A stretch of 50,809 nt of DNA from Bacteroidales bacterium (GTDB taxonomy: Bacteria > Bacteroidota > Bacteroidia > Bacteroidales > UBA3824): assembly GCA_017544805.1 (NCBI GenBank), contig JAFYDK010000014.1, positions 1 to 50,809 of the forward strand, in the 5' to 3' direction. The first letter of the stretch is position 1. The number at the start of each line of letters is the position of its first letter. Shown here piece by piece: positions 7,922 to 16,930 of this stretch. Both the position numbers and the translations under genes were made by a program. Below the pieces are notes generated by a model. The model made no database searches. It was not told where the DNA came from and saw only the letters and a program-made list of their open reading frames with translations.

Positions 7922-8476
7922 TTATTTTAGTTCCATTCCATTTTTTATCTTTTTGACAGCTTCATCACCGCAGAGAATTTCTGCAATTTTAATAGCAAAA
8001 TCCACCGTATGACCGGCTCCGATTGAAGTTATCAAATTTCCGTCGATTTCTATTGGGCTACCCGTATAAACGTAATTTTCACTCATTTCGTCTTTGCAGC
8101 AGGAATGTGAAGTTATTTTTTTGCCTAAACCGATTTTGTTTTTCTTCAAAACGGTTGGCGCACCGCAAATCGCTGCTAAAAGTTTTCCGTTTTCATAGTG
8201 TTTTTTTACTATTTCGCCGACTTTTGAATTGTTTGCGAGATTTTCATAACCAGGATAACCACCCGGTAAATACAATAAATCTGCATCAGAAAAATCTTTG
8301 ATTTCCAAAATCAGTTTGTCAGCCTCGACTTTTATTTTGTTCGATGCCGAAACTTGTTTCTTGTTATCAACAGAAACGGTTTTAACGTCAATGCCGCTGC
8401 GGCAAAAAACGTCGTATGCTGCCAAGGCTTCAATTACTTCAAAACCTTCCGCTAAAAAAATGTACGCTTTTTTCAT
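7922..8476 (-). CDS. DJ-1/PfpI family protein (YajL/DJ-1 subgroup)
   Basis: A 184-residue cytosolic protein of the DJ-1 superfamily, whose members act in protection against oxidative or carbonyl stress. The nucleophile elbow is LAAICGAPTVL, with the reactive cysteine at about residue 104. The acid that tunes it is Glu16 in AEGFEVIEAL. LLYLPGGYPG (about 67-76) and the C-terminal SIGAGHTVDFAIKIAEIL match the DJ-1/YajL branch. I chose the ATG at 8476. A GTG five codons upstream (8491) would overlap the upstream gene's stop codon and add residues the family lacks. It follows the thioredoxin-like gene by 7 bases, which suggests one stress-related transcript. Confidence 0.92.
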   Translation of the reverse strand: MKKAYIFLAEGFEVIEALAAYDVFCRSGIDVKTVSVDNKKQVSASNKIKVEADKLILEIKDFSDADLLYLPGGYPGYENLANNSKVGEIVKKHYENGKLLAAICGAPTVLKKNKIGLGKKITSHSCCKDEMSENYVYTGSPIEIDGNLITSIGAGHTVDFAIKIAEILCGDEAVKKIKNGMELK

Positions 8477-8483
8477 GGTATAT

Positions 8484-9827
8484 CTATTCACTTAGTTTTT
8501 GTACTATATCAGTTATTCTGTCTTCGCCAACTACTTTGTTGATTATAATTTTCTGTCTATCAATTATATAAAGTACAGGTGTAGAGACAATGTAATAATA
8601 TTCCCGATAGCGGGAATTGTTTTTGGTATCGCAACAATCAATCCATGGAAAATTTTTTTGTTGTGAATTGTATTTCAAGGATTCGTAACTATGTTTGTCG
8701 TTTGTAACGGAAATTACCGTTATGTTGTTTTTTTTCAGACCGTTATAATAGTATTTAATTGCATTTTCTGCGCTGTCGCAGTGTCCGCAACCGTTAGCCC
8801 AAAAAAGTAAAAGAAGTTTGTCTTTAATATTGTCTAAAACGTTGAGCGAATCGCCTGTTAAAGTGTTGCAAACCTTGATATTAACAGCTTCAGAGCCCGG
8901 AATTGACGCATTATAAACATCTCTTTGCTCTTTTATCATTTGTCGGTTTTCCTCTGACAAACCTTTTACCGTATCAGCCAAAAAATATTTGTCAGCCAGT
9001 CTTACAAAGACTTCATTAATTCCGAGTTTAAAGAAAGTTCTATAAAACGTTAGCAAATAGCCTGTTACGTAATGATATATGTCAGCATTAGCTTTAGCTT
9101 TCGAGATTATTAAATCGTTTTGACGCATAATCTCGTATTGTCCCTCCTCGATATGACGTGCAATGTGTGCGCGTATTACCTTGTAAAAAAATGGAGTTCT
9201 AAGTAGAGCCGGATTTGAAAAATTTACATGGTCTAACTGACTATTACCCGGATTGTTAGGAGCGTTAAGACAGTCAAGCATATCAGATAGAATATTGCCT
9301 TTGTTGGTCTCAACGGTTTCTTTTAATGCTTTTTGATATTCGTCATCTATTTCGGATAATTTAGAATCGTATTCTTTGATTTTTGACGAATCTTTTTCGT
9401 ATTTTTTCAGGGTGTCAAGTCTGTGCTGTTCGATGTTAAGTTCTGTCATTCTCCGTTGATAATCAAAGAATTTTGCATTAACCTCGGAACCTGAAATTTT
9501 CATTGTTTTTTGCGGGTCATTGACATCGCATTTCATTGTAAAATTTTGGTTGTCCTTGTCGATTAGTACATCAAAATATGTTGGTACGTCGTTCAAAATT
9601 ATGGAATAAATTCCTCCCGGAAGTGGTTCTGCACCTTGAAAAACAACCGTGCTGCCGCTTTGAGAGGCCGAATCAACAGCCAAATATTGTTTGTCCTCGT
9701 AATAATAAGCGAGTCTGACTTTTTGTGGTTTGTAATGCGAAAATTTTATCGTCAGTTTATAACCTTGCGCAAATCCTGCAACGGTTAAAACCACCATTGA
9801 CAACAACAACCAAAATTTTTTTTTCAT
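8484..9827 (-). CDS. Exported thioredoxin-fold protein (DUF4369/DUF5106-like) with CGHC
   Basis: A 447-residue exported protein: a signal peptide (LLLSMVVLTVAGFAQ), an N-terminal beta-rich DUF4369-like part, a charged helical middle (about residues 125-290, DUF5106-like), and a C-terminal TlpA-type thioredoxin domain. The redox motif is CGHC (about residues 347-350) in LLLFWANGCGHCDS. The fold closes with YYIVSTPVLYIIDRQ, including the cis-proline of the TP loop. It probably acts as a periplasmic thiol oxidoreductase. It starts two bases after the stop of a longer paralogue and precedes the DJ-1-like gene, so the three form one - strand unit. The substrate is unknown. Confidence 0.85.
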   Translation of the reverse strand: MKKKFWLLLSMVVLTVAGFAQGYKLTIKFSHYKPQKVRLAYYYEDKQYLAVDSASQSGSTVVFQGAEPLPGGIYSIILNDVPTYFDVLIDKDNQNFTMKCDVNDPQKTMKISGSEVNAKFFDYQRRMTELNIEQHRLDTLKKYEKDSSKIKEYDSKLSEIDDEYQKALKETVETNKGNILSDMLDCLNAPNNPGNSQLDHVNFSNPALLRTPFFYKVIRAHIARHIEEGQYEIMRQNDLIISKAKANADIYHYVTGYLLTFYRTFFKLGINEVFVRLADKYFLADTVKGLSEENRQMIKEQRDVYNASIPGSEAVNIKVCNTLTGDSLNVLDNIKDKLLLLFWANGCGHCDSAENAIKYYYNGLKKNNITVISVTNDKHSYESLKYNSQQKNFPWIDCCDTKNNSRYREYYYIVSTPVLYIIDRQKIIINKVVGEDRITDIVQKLSE

Positions 9828-9829
9828 AT

Positions 9830-11440
9830 TTATTTTTGTTGTTTTTTCTGTTCTTCTTCAATATATTTTATCAAATCGTAAGCCTGAGTATGCGCAATTC
9901 TTTTTGCAAGTATCTCATTATCTTTGTTTAACAGATAAATTGTCGGCGTAGAATTGATGTCGTAATTTGTTCTGTATTGGTCGAACGGGTTAAACATATT
10001 ATGCCAACCTTTTATGTTGTAAATTCCTTTTTCCTGCAAGAAATCAAAACATTTTCCTACGTGACGGCTTACGTCAGCAAGGTTATCGACCGATTTATTC
10101 ATGTAAATGGCAAAAACTTCGCAACCCGTAGCACTTAAAGTGTCTTTGAAAAACTGACATAATTTCGGTAATTCTTCCTTACAATGCGAACAATCAGGCT
10201 CCCAAAAAACTATTAATTTGTATTTTGCTGACATTTGGTGCATTGAATAATAATTTTTGCCGAATTTATTGATAAAATCATCAAGAAGTTTTACCACATC
10301 GTTTCTGCGTGCTTCAAAATCGGGTTTAGCCTTTTCGATTTCTACGCCTTTGGTTTTAAGTTCGTCAATTGCGGGACGCAGAGCATCCATTCCCTCTTTG
10401 CTGTCAGGTATCAATTTGACAGTTATGTCCTTTGAAATGTTTCCCACCAAACAGTTTTTCTTTTTCGCTACACGTTCTTTGAGTTTTGTTTTGAAAGAGT
10501 CGGTATCCCAAAAGGCATCTTTGATGTAAATATCTGCTAATGAGCAGTATACGTTTTCTGCGACCATATTTTCGCTCTTTGCGTATTTGTTGAAAAAGTA
10601 AACTAACATGAATCGGAAGAGTTCTCCGTTTTTCTCGTCAAGTTTGCCTTTTGGACGGGTTTTGTTGACCAGCCAAGTCGTTTCTTTTATCAGAGAATCA
10701 GGCATTTGCATAACCATTTGATCGATGTATCTTTCGATTTTGTTTTGATAAATCGGGGTACGCAGGAGTGCACCGTCAGATATGTCAAAATTATCGAAAA
10801 AATGGTTTTTGTAATAATAATACCTCTGAGTTTGGTCGGTAATATTATCAGGGATTGTAATATCGCGTGTTGCGGTTAAGAATTTGGAGAAAAACATATC
10901 GGGATATGTTTTTATTTGCTCCATATATTTATTATCAACTTCCTGATTTAAAACATTTTGCCTGTCAATAATTTCTTGACGTTTGGCTTCTGCATTTTTT
11001 CCGTCTTTGATTTTGTCGTATTGATCTTTAAGCTCTTTGAATTGCTTTTGTTTTTCAGCTAAGAATTTTTGATAATCCATAAATACTTGATTTTCAAGGC
11101 TATTTTTGATTACGACGCTTTCCAAGAAATTAGCAGTATCGTTTTCGATATAAAATTTTTCGCCAGCTTTTTTGTCGATTAAAAAATCGAAATAGTTTTT
11201 GTTAGGCAGAAAGATGAAATACATACCTGTCGGCAGTGCTTCTTTCCCTCTGAAAACACCTCTTCCCGTGCCGTCGAGTTTTATTGTATCGTCGGGGATA
11301 AGTCTTTCGTTGAAGTGATGTCCCAAAATTAGGGTATCGTTAGGGACTGATTTAATCTTGACTTCGATTTCATAGCCCTGAGCATTAGCCATGTTTGCAG
11401 ACAGAATCAGAGCCGTCAAAAATGTAAAAATTCTTTTCAT
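9830..11440 (-). CDS. Exported thioredoxin-fold protein (DUF4369/DUF5106-like) with CSHC
   Basis: A 536-residue paralogue of the next gene downstream with the same plan. It has a signal peptide ending in ANMANAQ, a beta-rich start (GYEIEVKIKSVPNDTLILGH), a highly charged coiled middle (about residues 125-175 and 320-385), and a thioredoxin domain. The redox site is CSHC at about residue 416 in VFWEPDCSHCKEELPKL, and the cis-proline loop is INSTPTIYLLNKDN. Its N-terminal LPTGMYFIFLPNKNYFDFLI is clearly the counterpart of the same stretch in its neighbour. Such proteins are common in Bacteroidales and are annotated as DUF5106 or thioredoxin-like. The tandem pair suggests duplication and divergence of substrate range. 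Confidence 0.85.
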   Translation of the reverse strand: MKRIFTFLTALILSANMANAQGYEIEVKIKSVPNDTLILGHHFNERLIPDDTIKLDGTGRGVFRGKEALPTGMYFIFLPNKNYFDFLIDKKAGEKFYIENDTANFLESVVIKNSLENQVFMDYQKFLAEKQKQFKELKDQYDKIKDGKNAEAKRQEIIDRQNVLNQEVDNKYMEQIKTYPDMFFSKFLTATRDITIPDNITDQTQRYYYYKNHFFDNFDISDGALLRTPIYQNKIERYIDQMVMQMPDSLIKETTWLVNKTRPKGKLDEKNGELFRFMLVYFFNKYAKSENMVAENVYCSLADIYIKDAFWDTDSFKTKLKERVAKKKNCLVGNISKDITVKLIPDSKEGMDALRPAIDELKTKGVEIEKAKPDFEARRNDVVKLLDDFINKFGKNYYSMHQMSAKYKLIVFWEPDCSHCKEELPKLCQFFKDTLSATGCEVFAIYMNKSVDNLADVSRHVGKCFDFLQEKGIYNIKGWHNMFNPFDQYRTNYDINSTPTIYLLNKDNEILAKRIAHTQAYDLIKYIEEEQKKQQK

Positions 11441-11568
11441 CTCTTTTATAATAAAATTTTAGTTTGACAAAGTAACGTAAAATTTTTTTTAGTTCGTTTT
11501 TTCATTAACAATATTTAGCATAAAAAATGTTTTTTTTGTTATGGTTTTGTGAAATTTTATTCAAAAAT

Positions 11569-14349
11569 TTAGTCTTTTAGAAATCTTATTTCAACTCTGC
11601 GGTTTTGTTGTCTTCCCTCAGATGTTTTGTTTGATGCTACGGGGCGGGTTTGACCATAACCGATGCTTGTAAGTTTTTCTGCGTTGCAACCTTTGCCTAT
11701 AAGAAAATTATAGACCGAATTTGCACGTGCTTTTGAAAGTTCTTGGTTTTTGGCAAAATCGCCGGTGTTGTCGGTATGTCCGCTTATTTCTACTTTCAAT
11801 CCTATTTTGTTGATAAGTTCAGCCACGCGGGTCAGTTCGGCAACGGAGCTTGTCATCAGAGTAGAATCGCCTACGGCAAAAAATATGTTGTTGAGCGGCA
11901 TAGGTATATTTTCTTCAATCATTTGTTTTATTGAAGCGACCTCAAGTTTTTTCTCTAAAATGATATTTTCGTTTTTTCCTCTAAGGTCGATGCTATTAGC
12001 GAGCGGAAAATAATCATCATTGTTGATGTAATAACCGTAATTTTTTCCCATCGGGAGTACAATGAAAAAACTTCCGTCCACGGGGTCGGTTTGAGATTGT
12101 CCGACGGTGATGTTTTCTTCCAAATCTTCCCAACGTATCAAGGTGGAAACGGCTTTGCCTTTTTTGTCGCAAAGTTGTCCTGAAATTGTTGCAACGGGAT
12201 TAGGACGGAGCCTTTCGGGAAGGTTCAGCCACATGATTTTTTCGTTTTCATTTACTGTTTTTGAAAAATATGCTATTTTGCCGTCGGTTGAAATTTTGTA
12301 CCAACAATCATCACCGGTATTGTTGATTTCTTTTCCCAAATTAATGGGTTCGCTCCATTGAGTCCAATCATCTTCAGAGAGTCTTGTTGTCATAAAAATA
12401 TCCATACCGCCGAGTGAGCCGTGTCCTTGAGAACTGAAATAAAGTGTTTTCATGTCCGGGTGCAAAAACGGTGCACGGTCGCAAAACGGTGTGTTAATTA
12501 TATGACCGAGGTCAATAGGAGTGCCCCATTCGCCATCTTCGTTGAGCAGCGAAACGTAAATATTGGAATGGTCATAAACCGAATAACCCTCTTGAATTTC
12601 ATGCGGAGTTTTTTCTGCAGCGGCAAAAAGTATTGCTTTTCCATCGCTACTTATCATAGCATCAGCCTGCCAAGAACAGATGTTAATGTTTTCGGGCAAA
12701 AGATATGGTGAGGACCAACCGTTTTTCCCTTTTTCTGATTCACAGAGTTTTCCGTCTTTGAATAAAATTAGTTTAGTTCCGTCAGCCGAAAGAGCCTCAG
12801 GAGCTTCGTTTCCGTATTTGGTGTTTAAATCGGGAAACGGTTTTGATGTAGTCCAAACGCCGTTTTTCTTTTTTGAAACAAAAATATCTTCACCGCCGTT
12901 GCTGTCTTTGCGTTTTTGTCCGCAGAAAAGAATTGTTTTGTCATCGGCTGATATTGCAACTGAATATTGTCTGCCCGGATTGAAATTGATTGCAGAACCA
13001 ATATCGTTGATTTTTATTGACTTATCATATTCTGTTTTGAGAGTGTTCAAAATGTTGAGATATTTGTAATCGGTGCCGAAATATTCTTGGTAGCCGGCTA
13101 CTGTTTTCAACGCTTTTGACCATTCTTTATTCTTCAGATTGTCGGAAATTAAACTTGTTAATCTCTTGAGTGCAAGAAAGTTAGGAGCAAAGGCTTTGAT
13201 AAATTCGCTGTCGTTGTACCATAATTCTTCAACAGCCTGTATTTCTTTTTCTTTGATGCTTGAAAGTCTTTGACAATTAGAAACGTCATATTTTGAATAA
13301 AAATTTGTTATCGAATTTCTTTCGCCGCTTTGGGCGTAAATTTCGTGAAGAATTATAAGAGCGGAATCTTGGATATAGCCTTTAGAGTTTTCTGCTAAAT
13401 AATCAAGTGCTTGAATTTCGTATGATTTTTTGCAGATTTTTAGGATTTCCTTTTCTGCGATTTCAACAATGGATTTGTTGTTGAAATGTTTGTTGATGTA
13501 CTGTTTATAAGATAGCCAGTCTCCGGGTGTTACTTCGTTGGCAAATTGTATCAAATTAGCTTTTTCTTCGGCTTGAGGGGCGTAAGGGCTTTGTGGATAT
13601 TTTGCGCAATAATTGCGGTAAGCACTTTCCGTGTTGATTTTCAATACGTTTTTGTATTCTATTTTGTAAATATTGTGCCAAGCCAAACTTACTTCTTCGG
13701 CCTTTGGATAAGTGTTGATAAAATCTTCAAAAGCTTTGATTGTTCCGATAGCGGCAGCGCGGTCGTAAGCCAAGGCGTTGCGGCGTTTTAAAGCTTCTTC
13801 GGCTTCCACGGCATCAGGATAGGTGTTCAAAAAATACGTGTATGATTCTACGGTATTTTTGTTGAGAGCGTTTTCAAACGCCAATTTGTTACGGCTTGAA
13901 GTCGCTAATTCTTTTTGTTCTTCGTTTGCTTTTTGATAAAATTTCAAGAAGTGTTTGTAAGCCTCAATAGTGTTTTCTTTCTTGGCAATATCGAGTCCTA
14001 ATTCTGAAACTTTTGAAAATTCATTCATAAATTCGGTTTCGTTGTAACCTTGTTTTGAAAGTTTTGGACGGTGTTTAGAGTCGCTGTTATTGAAATCTTT
14101 TTGAGATTTTTCAAGATACGAATAAGCGGTTTCGGGGTTGAATTTTTCGTAATTTTGACAAGAATTAAGTTTATACGCTGCAAAATTAGCGTTACAATTT
14201 TCGGAATTTTTTTGTAAAGCTGCTGAAATTTTTGTTTCAGCTTTTTGATATTTTCCGCTGTTGATTAATTTTTCGGCAGTGTAGCCTAAAATTTGAGCTT
14301 TAGCATTAATGGATATTAACAATAATGATGCAAGTAAAATTTTTTTCAT
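11569..14349 (-). CDS. PorE-like OmpA-family protein (TPR, PD40 propeller, CRD, OmpA)
   Basis: A 926-residue exported protein. After a signal peptide (ILLASLLLISINAKAQ) come about 430 residues of TPR-like helical repeats with recurring NTxxSYxxFLxxYP units. Next is a PD40/WD40-like propeller (about 470-740), recognisable by repeated SADG and FSSQGHGSLGGMDIF. Then there is a carboxypeptidase-regulatory-like domain (about 745-815, ATISGQLCDKKGKAV) and an OmpA C-terminal peptidoglycan-binding domain (about 820-926) with ISGHTDNTGD and LSKARANSVYNFL. This order of domains is that of PorE, a peptidoglycan-anchored T9SS component, but the protein is roughly 250 residues longer because of the repeat region. 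It may alternatively be a general OmpA/PD40 envelope anchor. It has its own promoter. Confidence 0.8.
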   Translation of the reverse strand: MKKILLASLLLISINAKAQILGYTAEKLINSGKYQKAETKISAALQKNSENCNANFAAYKLNSCQNYEKFNPETAYSYLEKSQKDFNNSDSKHRPKLSKQGYNETEFMNEFSKVSELGLDIAKKENTIEAYKHFLKFYQKANEEQKELATSSRNKLAFENALNKNTVESYTYFLNTYPDAVEAEEALKRRNALAYDRAAAIGTIKAFEDFINTYPKAEEVSLAWHNIYKIEYKNVLKINTESAYRNYCAKYPQSPYAPQAEEKANLIQFANEVTPGDWLSYKQYINKHFNNKSIVEIAEKEILKICKKSYEIQALDYLAENSKGYIQDSALIILHEIYAQSGERNSITNFYSKYDVSNCQRLSSIKEKEIQAVEELWYNDSEFIKAFAPNFLALKRLTSLISDNLKNKEWSKALKTVAGYQEYFGTDYKYLNILNTLKTEYDKSIKINDIGSAINFNPGRQYSVAISADDKTILFCGQKRKDSNGGEDIFVSKKKNGVWTTSKPFPDLNTKYGNEAPEALSADGTKLILFKDGKLCESEKGKNGWSSPYLLPENINICSWQADAMISSDGKAILFAAAEKTPHEIQEGYSVYDHSNIYVSLLNEDGEWGTPIDLGHIINTPFCDRAPFLHPDMKTLYFSSQGHGSLGGMDIFMTTRLSEDDWTQWSEPINLGKEINNTGDDCWYKISTDGKIAYFSKTVNENEKIMWLNLPERLRPNPVATISGQLCDKKGKAVSTLIRWEDLEENITVGQSQTDPVDGSFFIVLPMGKNYGYYINNDDYFPLANSIDLRGKNENIILEKKLEVASIKQMIEENIPMPLNNIFFAVGDSTLMTSSVAELTRVAELINKIGLKVEISGHTDNTGDFAKNQELSKARANSVYNFLIGKGCNAEKLTSIGYGQTRPVASNKTSEGRQQNRRVEIRFLKD

Positions 14350-14362
14350 CGTTTTTTTTTGG

Positions 14363-14394
14363 CAAAATTAGATGATATTTTAAAGATTACCAAA
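14363..14394 (-). promoter_or_regulatory. Bacteroidota-type promoter for the PorE-like gene
   Basis: On the - strand TTTG (14394-14391), 20 bases, TAATTTTG (14370-14363), then the ATG 13 bases further on. Both boxes match the Bacteroidota consensus. Confidence 0.7.
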
Positions 14395-14417
14395 AAAAAT
14401 GTAATTAATAGTGAACA

Positions 14418-14454
14418 AAAAAAAACGGTGGATTGATTTTCCCACCGTTTTTTT
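14418..14454 (-). terminator. Intrinsic terminator after the porin gene
   Basis: Stem ACGGTGG/CCACCGT extended by A/T pairs, with a loop of about 10 bases. It is followed on the - strand by nine T. It lies directly after the porin stop and before the promoter of the PorE-like gene. Confidence 0.88.
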
Positions 14455-14472
14455 ATAAGAATATTTTTTTCT

Positions 14473-15603
14473 TTAGAATGAGAATTGAAGTCTTGTCTGA
14501 ATGAGATTCAAAGTTCTGTCTTCGGTAATATCCGGACGGTCTTTACCCGTTGCAACAACGTAGTTGAATTTTACGTTGAAATGTTTGTTAATGATGTAGT
14601 TAAGACCGAGTTCAAAGTCGGTTTGATTACCGAAATTATCAAGGTTAAGATAATCAACGCGACCTAAAACTTCCAATGTTCCGGGAGCTGAAGTTATAGG
14701 TAAGCCCGTAACTTTGTTATATTTCTGTTGATCGCCTATGATTTGATACGAAACCTGACCCCAAACGCCGCTGAAATTGCTTCTTTTTTCGGTATTAACG
14801 CTTGCGCCCATGAAGTGAGCCTCCAACAACCATTTTTCTTTGATAAAGAGAGCTTGGAATTCATAACGTTCGTAATTAGGAGCCTCTAATTCACCGGTTT
14901 GAATGAGTGTTGTAGCCTCGATTGAAGCCGGAACTACGCCTTTGAAAGAGGGATTTTCAGACGAACCTTTGTCAGTATACAAGAATGCACCGCCGATGTG
15001 GAATACAGTTGTTTCGTTGTAAACGGGTCTCCAAATTAATTGTAATCCTGCGTTAAATCCTTGATTATAAGCTTTTTTGTCTACATTTCCGTTGGAATAA
15101 AGACCTGTCGAAATGTTTAAACCGTCAGTTGTGTAAAGGTAATTAACACCGACTTTCCTTGAAGGACAGAATGTGTAGTCCACTGAAGGATCTTCGGTGA
15201 ATTTGTAGTTGATACCTGTCAATTTGATACCGTAAGGCATGAATTGATTACCGAAAGTTACTTTGTTGTGTTCGTTGAAAGAGTATTTTAACGTAACATC
15301 GCGGAAAGAAATTGCACCGTTGGTGTAGCAAACCTCAACTTTGCCTTCCCATTTGTCTTTTGTGCCGACAAAACCAAGACGAGTATCGTTTATGAGGATA
15401 GCATTATCTACTTCATCATTACCATTTTTATAGGTTCCTTTGTCGTTACGGTTGAGATAAGTACCGGCATCGAAATTTGTTCTACCAATAAATTTCAATT
15501 TGAAATTTGGGTCGTTTTCAGGAACAACAGTAAACTGAGCTTGTGCTTGAAAACCTAAAGCGGCTATTCCCGCTGTTAAAATTGCATTTTTTAATACTTT
15601 CAT
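14473..15603 (-). CDS. Outer-membrane porin, OprO/OprP-like
   Basis: A 376-residue outer-membrane protein with a signal peptide (LTAGIAALGFQAQA) and alternating beta-strand patterns throughout. It ends in aromatic LIQTRLQFSF, the usual C-terminal strand of a barrel. Stretches such as LRYSF-type VTLKYSFNEHNKVTFGNQ and FMPYGIKLTGINYKF fit the phosphate-selective porin O/P family. Family members typically have 16 strands. Specificity for phosphate cannot be shown here because the lysine ladder is not recognisable by eye. It is a single-gene unit with a possible -7 box upstream and a strong terminator downstream. Confidence 0.85.
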   Translation of the reverse strand: MKVLKNAILTAGIAALGFQAQAQFTVVPENDPNFKLKFIGRTNFDAGTYLNRNDKGTYKNGNDEVDNAILINDTRLGFVGTKDKWEGKVEVCYTNGAISFRDVTLKYSFNEHNKVTFGNQFMPYGIKLTGINYKFTEDPSVDYTFCPSRKVGVNYLYTTDGLNISTGLYSNGNVDKKAYNQGFNAGLQLIWRPVYNETTVFHIGGAFLYTDKGSSENPSFKGVVPASIEATTLIQTGELEAPNYERYEFQALFIKEKWLLEAHFMGASVNTEKRSNFSGVWGQVSYQIIGDQQKYNKVTGLPITSAPGTLEVLGRVDYLNLDNFGNQTDFELGLNYIINKHFNVKFNYVVATGKDRPDITEDRTLNLIQTRLQFSF

Positions 15604-15659
15604 TTTATATATTTATTTTTTTATGTTAATAATCATTTAGGACATCAAAAATTGCACCA

Positions 15660-15667
15660 CAAAATTA
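15660..15667 (-). promoter_or_regulatory. Possible -7 box for the porin gene
   Basis: TAATTTTG on the - strand fits TAnnTTTG, 57 bases before the ATG. No TTTG is present at the expected upstream distance, so only the -7 element is supported. Confidence 0.45.
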
Positions 15668-15747
15668 AACAAAAAAAATGAAATACGGGGTTAAAAAAAA
15701 TGGATTTTTTCATTTTATAAAGCGTAATACGGCATTAAAAATTTAAA

Positions 15748-15785
15748 AAAAATCCTTCCGAAGGTATATTTTCGGAAGGATTTTT
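15748..15785 (-). terminator. Intrinsic terminator after the thioredoxin lipoprotein gene
   Basis: A 15-bp perfect stem (15748-15762 with 15771-15785), core TCCTTCCGAA/TTCGGAAGGA, with an 8-base loop. On the - strand it runs into six T. Confidence 0.9.
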
Positions 15786-15811
15786 CTTAAATTGCATATA
15801 TTTTTATGTTG

Positions 15812-16876
15812 TTATTTTACCTTCATTTGTGAAGATATTATGTTCTGAAGTTGGCTTTGGTTGAGGAATCCTTGCGTTTGTTTTACGGGGTCGCTGCTTA
15901 TTTGCGGATTGAAGAATAACAACGTCGGAAGACTTTCTACACCGAATGCCTCGCTTGTGTTGGAACATTTTTCTATATCAACACTGAAAATCTGGATTTT
16001 GTTGCCATATTGTTTTTGAATTTTTTCCAAAATCGGGCGCAATTGCTGGCAAGGTCCGCACCATGTTGCATTGAAGTCGATGATAAACGGAGTTTTGCAT
16101 TTAATTTGCCAGTTTGAAGTGTTGATTACTTTTGAGTTGAAAGTGTTATCGGTACATTCAACAACTGAAGCACTGCCGTAGCTGTCGTTTCCGTCATCGT
16201 AACTATCGTTGTTGCCGCCGTTATTGTTCGGACAAGAATTCATTTGGTCTTGTAGGTATTCGGCTTTTTGATTGAGCCAATCTACCAATTCGTTTTCTCC
16301 CCATTCCCATTCCTGTTCACATTCTGCAATCATCTGCATATATTCTTTATCATCTTTGCTTGCCAAATGAATTTGAGCTTCCAAGTAATCCAACTGCCAT
16401 GCTGGTTGCATTTTATCCTGAGCCTCTTGCGGAATATCAACATTTTCATCGTAAGGATCAAAACCGTATTCGTTGGCAACATCATCAAGAATCTGCATTT
16501 CTATAGCCTCGCACATCGTTACAATATACACCTTGGTATCTACCGGAAGTGATTCCGTCTTGTTGTAGAGTGTCATAAGATCAGTTGCTGCACCTATTGC
16601 GTCTCCGGCATCGAATTTTTCCAAAGATGAATTCAGAACTGCTTCGGCATCTACATTGCCGTTGTTGTTATCACAGCTTTGATTGTTCTTTTTTTGAGAA
16701 TTTTTTGTCGGTTTTGTTAATTTAGATTTTATTTTACTTTTCGGCTTCTGGTGTGGTGCTACGGACGATTCTTTTTTTTGTCCGTCTCCGTTGTTGTTTG
16801 TTGAGCTGCCGCCGCATCCCGCGATTACCAATGATGAACCTAACATTATTGATAAAAATACATTGCTTACTTTCAT
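15812..16876 (-). CDS. Thioredoxin-domain lipoprotein
   Basis: A 354-residue lipoprotein. The signal peptide ends in the lipobox VIAGC (Cys20), followed by GGSS and a basic, low-complexity K/N/Q linker to about residue 70. The middle (about 75-215) is acidic and helical with no recognised domain. A D/N/G/S-rich hinge follows at 215-235. The last 115 residues are a complete thioredoxin domain with the classical WCGPC (about residues 272-276) in DFNATWCGPCQQLRPILEKI and the cis-proline loop ESLPTLLFF. It is probably tethered to the periplasmic side of a membrane. The next gene upstream encodes a DsbD-alpha-like protein, a likely redox partner. Confidence 0.88.
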   Translation of the reverse strand: MKVSNVFLSIMLGSSLVIAGCGGSSTNNNGDGQKKESSVAPHQKPKSKIKSKLTKPTKNSQKKNNQSCDNNNGNVDAEAVLNSSLEKFDAGDAIGAATDLMTLYNKTESLPVDTKVYIVTMCEAIEMQILDDVANEYGFDPYDENVDIPQEAQDKMQPAWQLDYLEAQIHLASKDDKEYMQMIAECEQEWEWGENELVDWLNQKAEYLQDQMNSCPNNNGGNNDSYDDGNDSYGSASVVECTDNTFNSKVINTSNWQIKCKTPFIIDFNATWCGPCQQLRPILEKIQKQYGNKIQIFSVDIEKCSNTSEAFGVESLPTLLFFNPQISSDPVKQTQGFLNQSQLQNIISSQMKVK

Positions 16877-16930
16877 TGTTTTTAATTTTTAACTTAGTTG
16901 TATTTCGTTATCTTTTAATAATTTATGAGG

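Noticed and set aside
8477..8491. GTG start five codons upstream for the DJ-1-like protein
   Set aside because: It overlaps the stop of the preceding gene and adds residues before the conserved first strand.
12680..13069. Open frames on the + strand within 11.7-13.8 kb
   Set aside because: They are antisense shadows of the 926-residue PorE-like gene, without start signals or family motifs.
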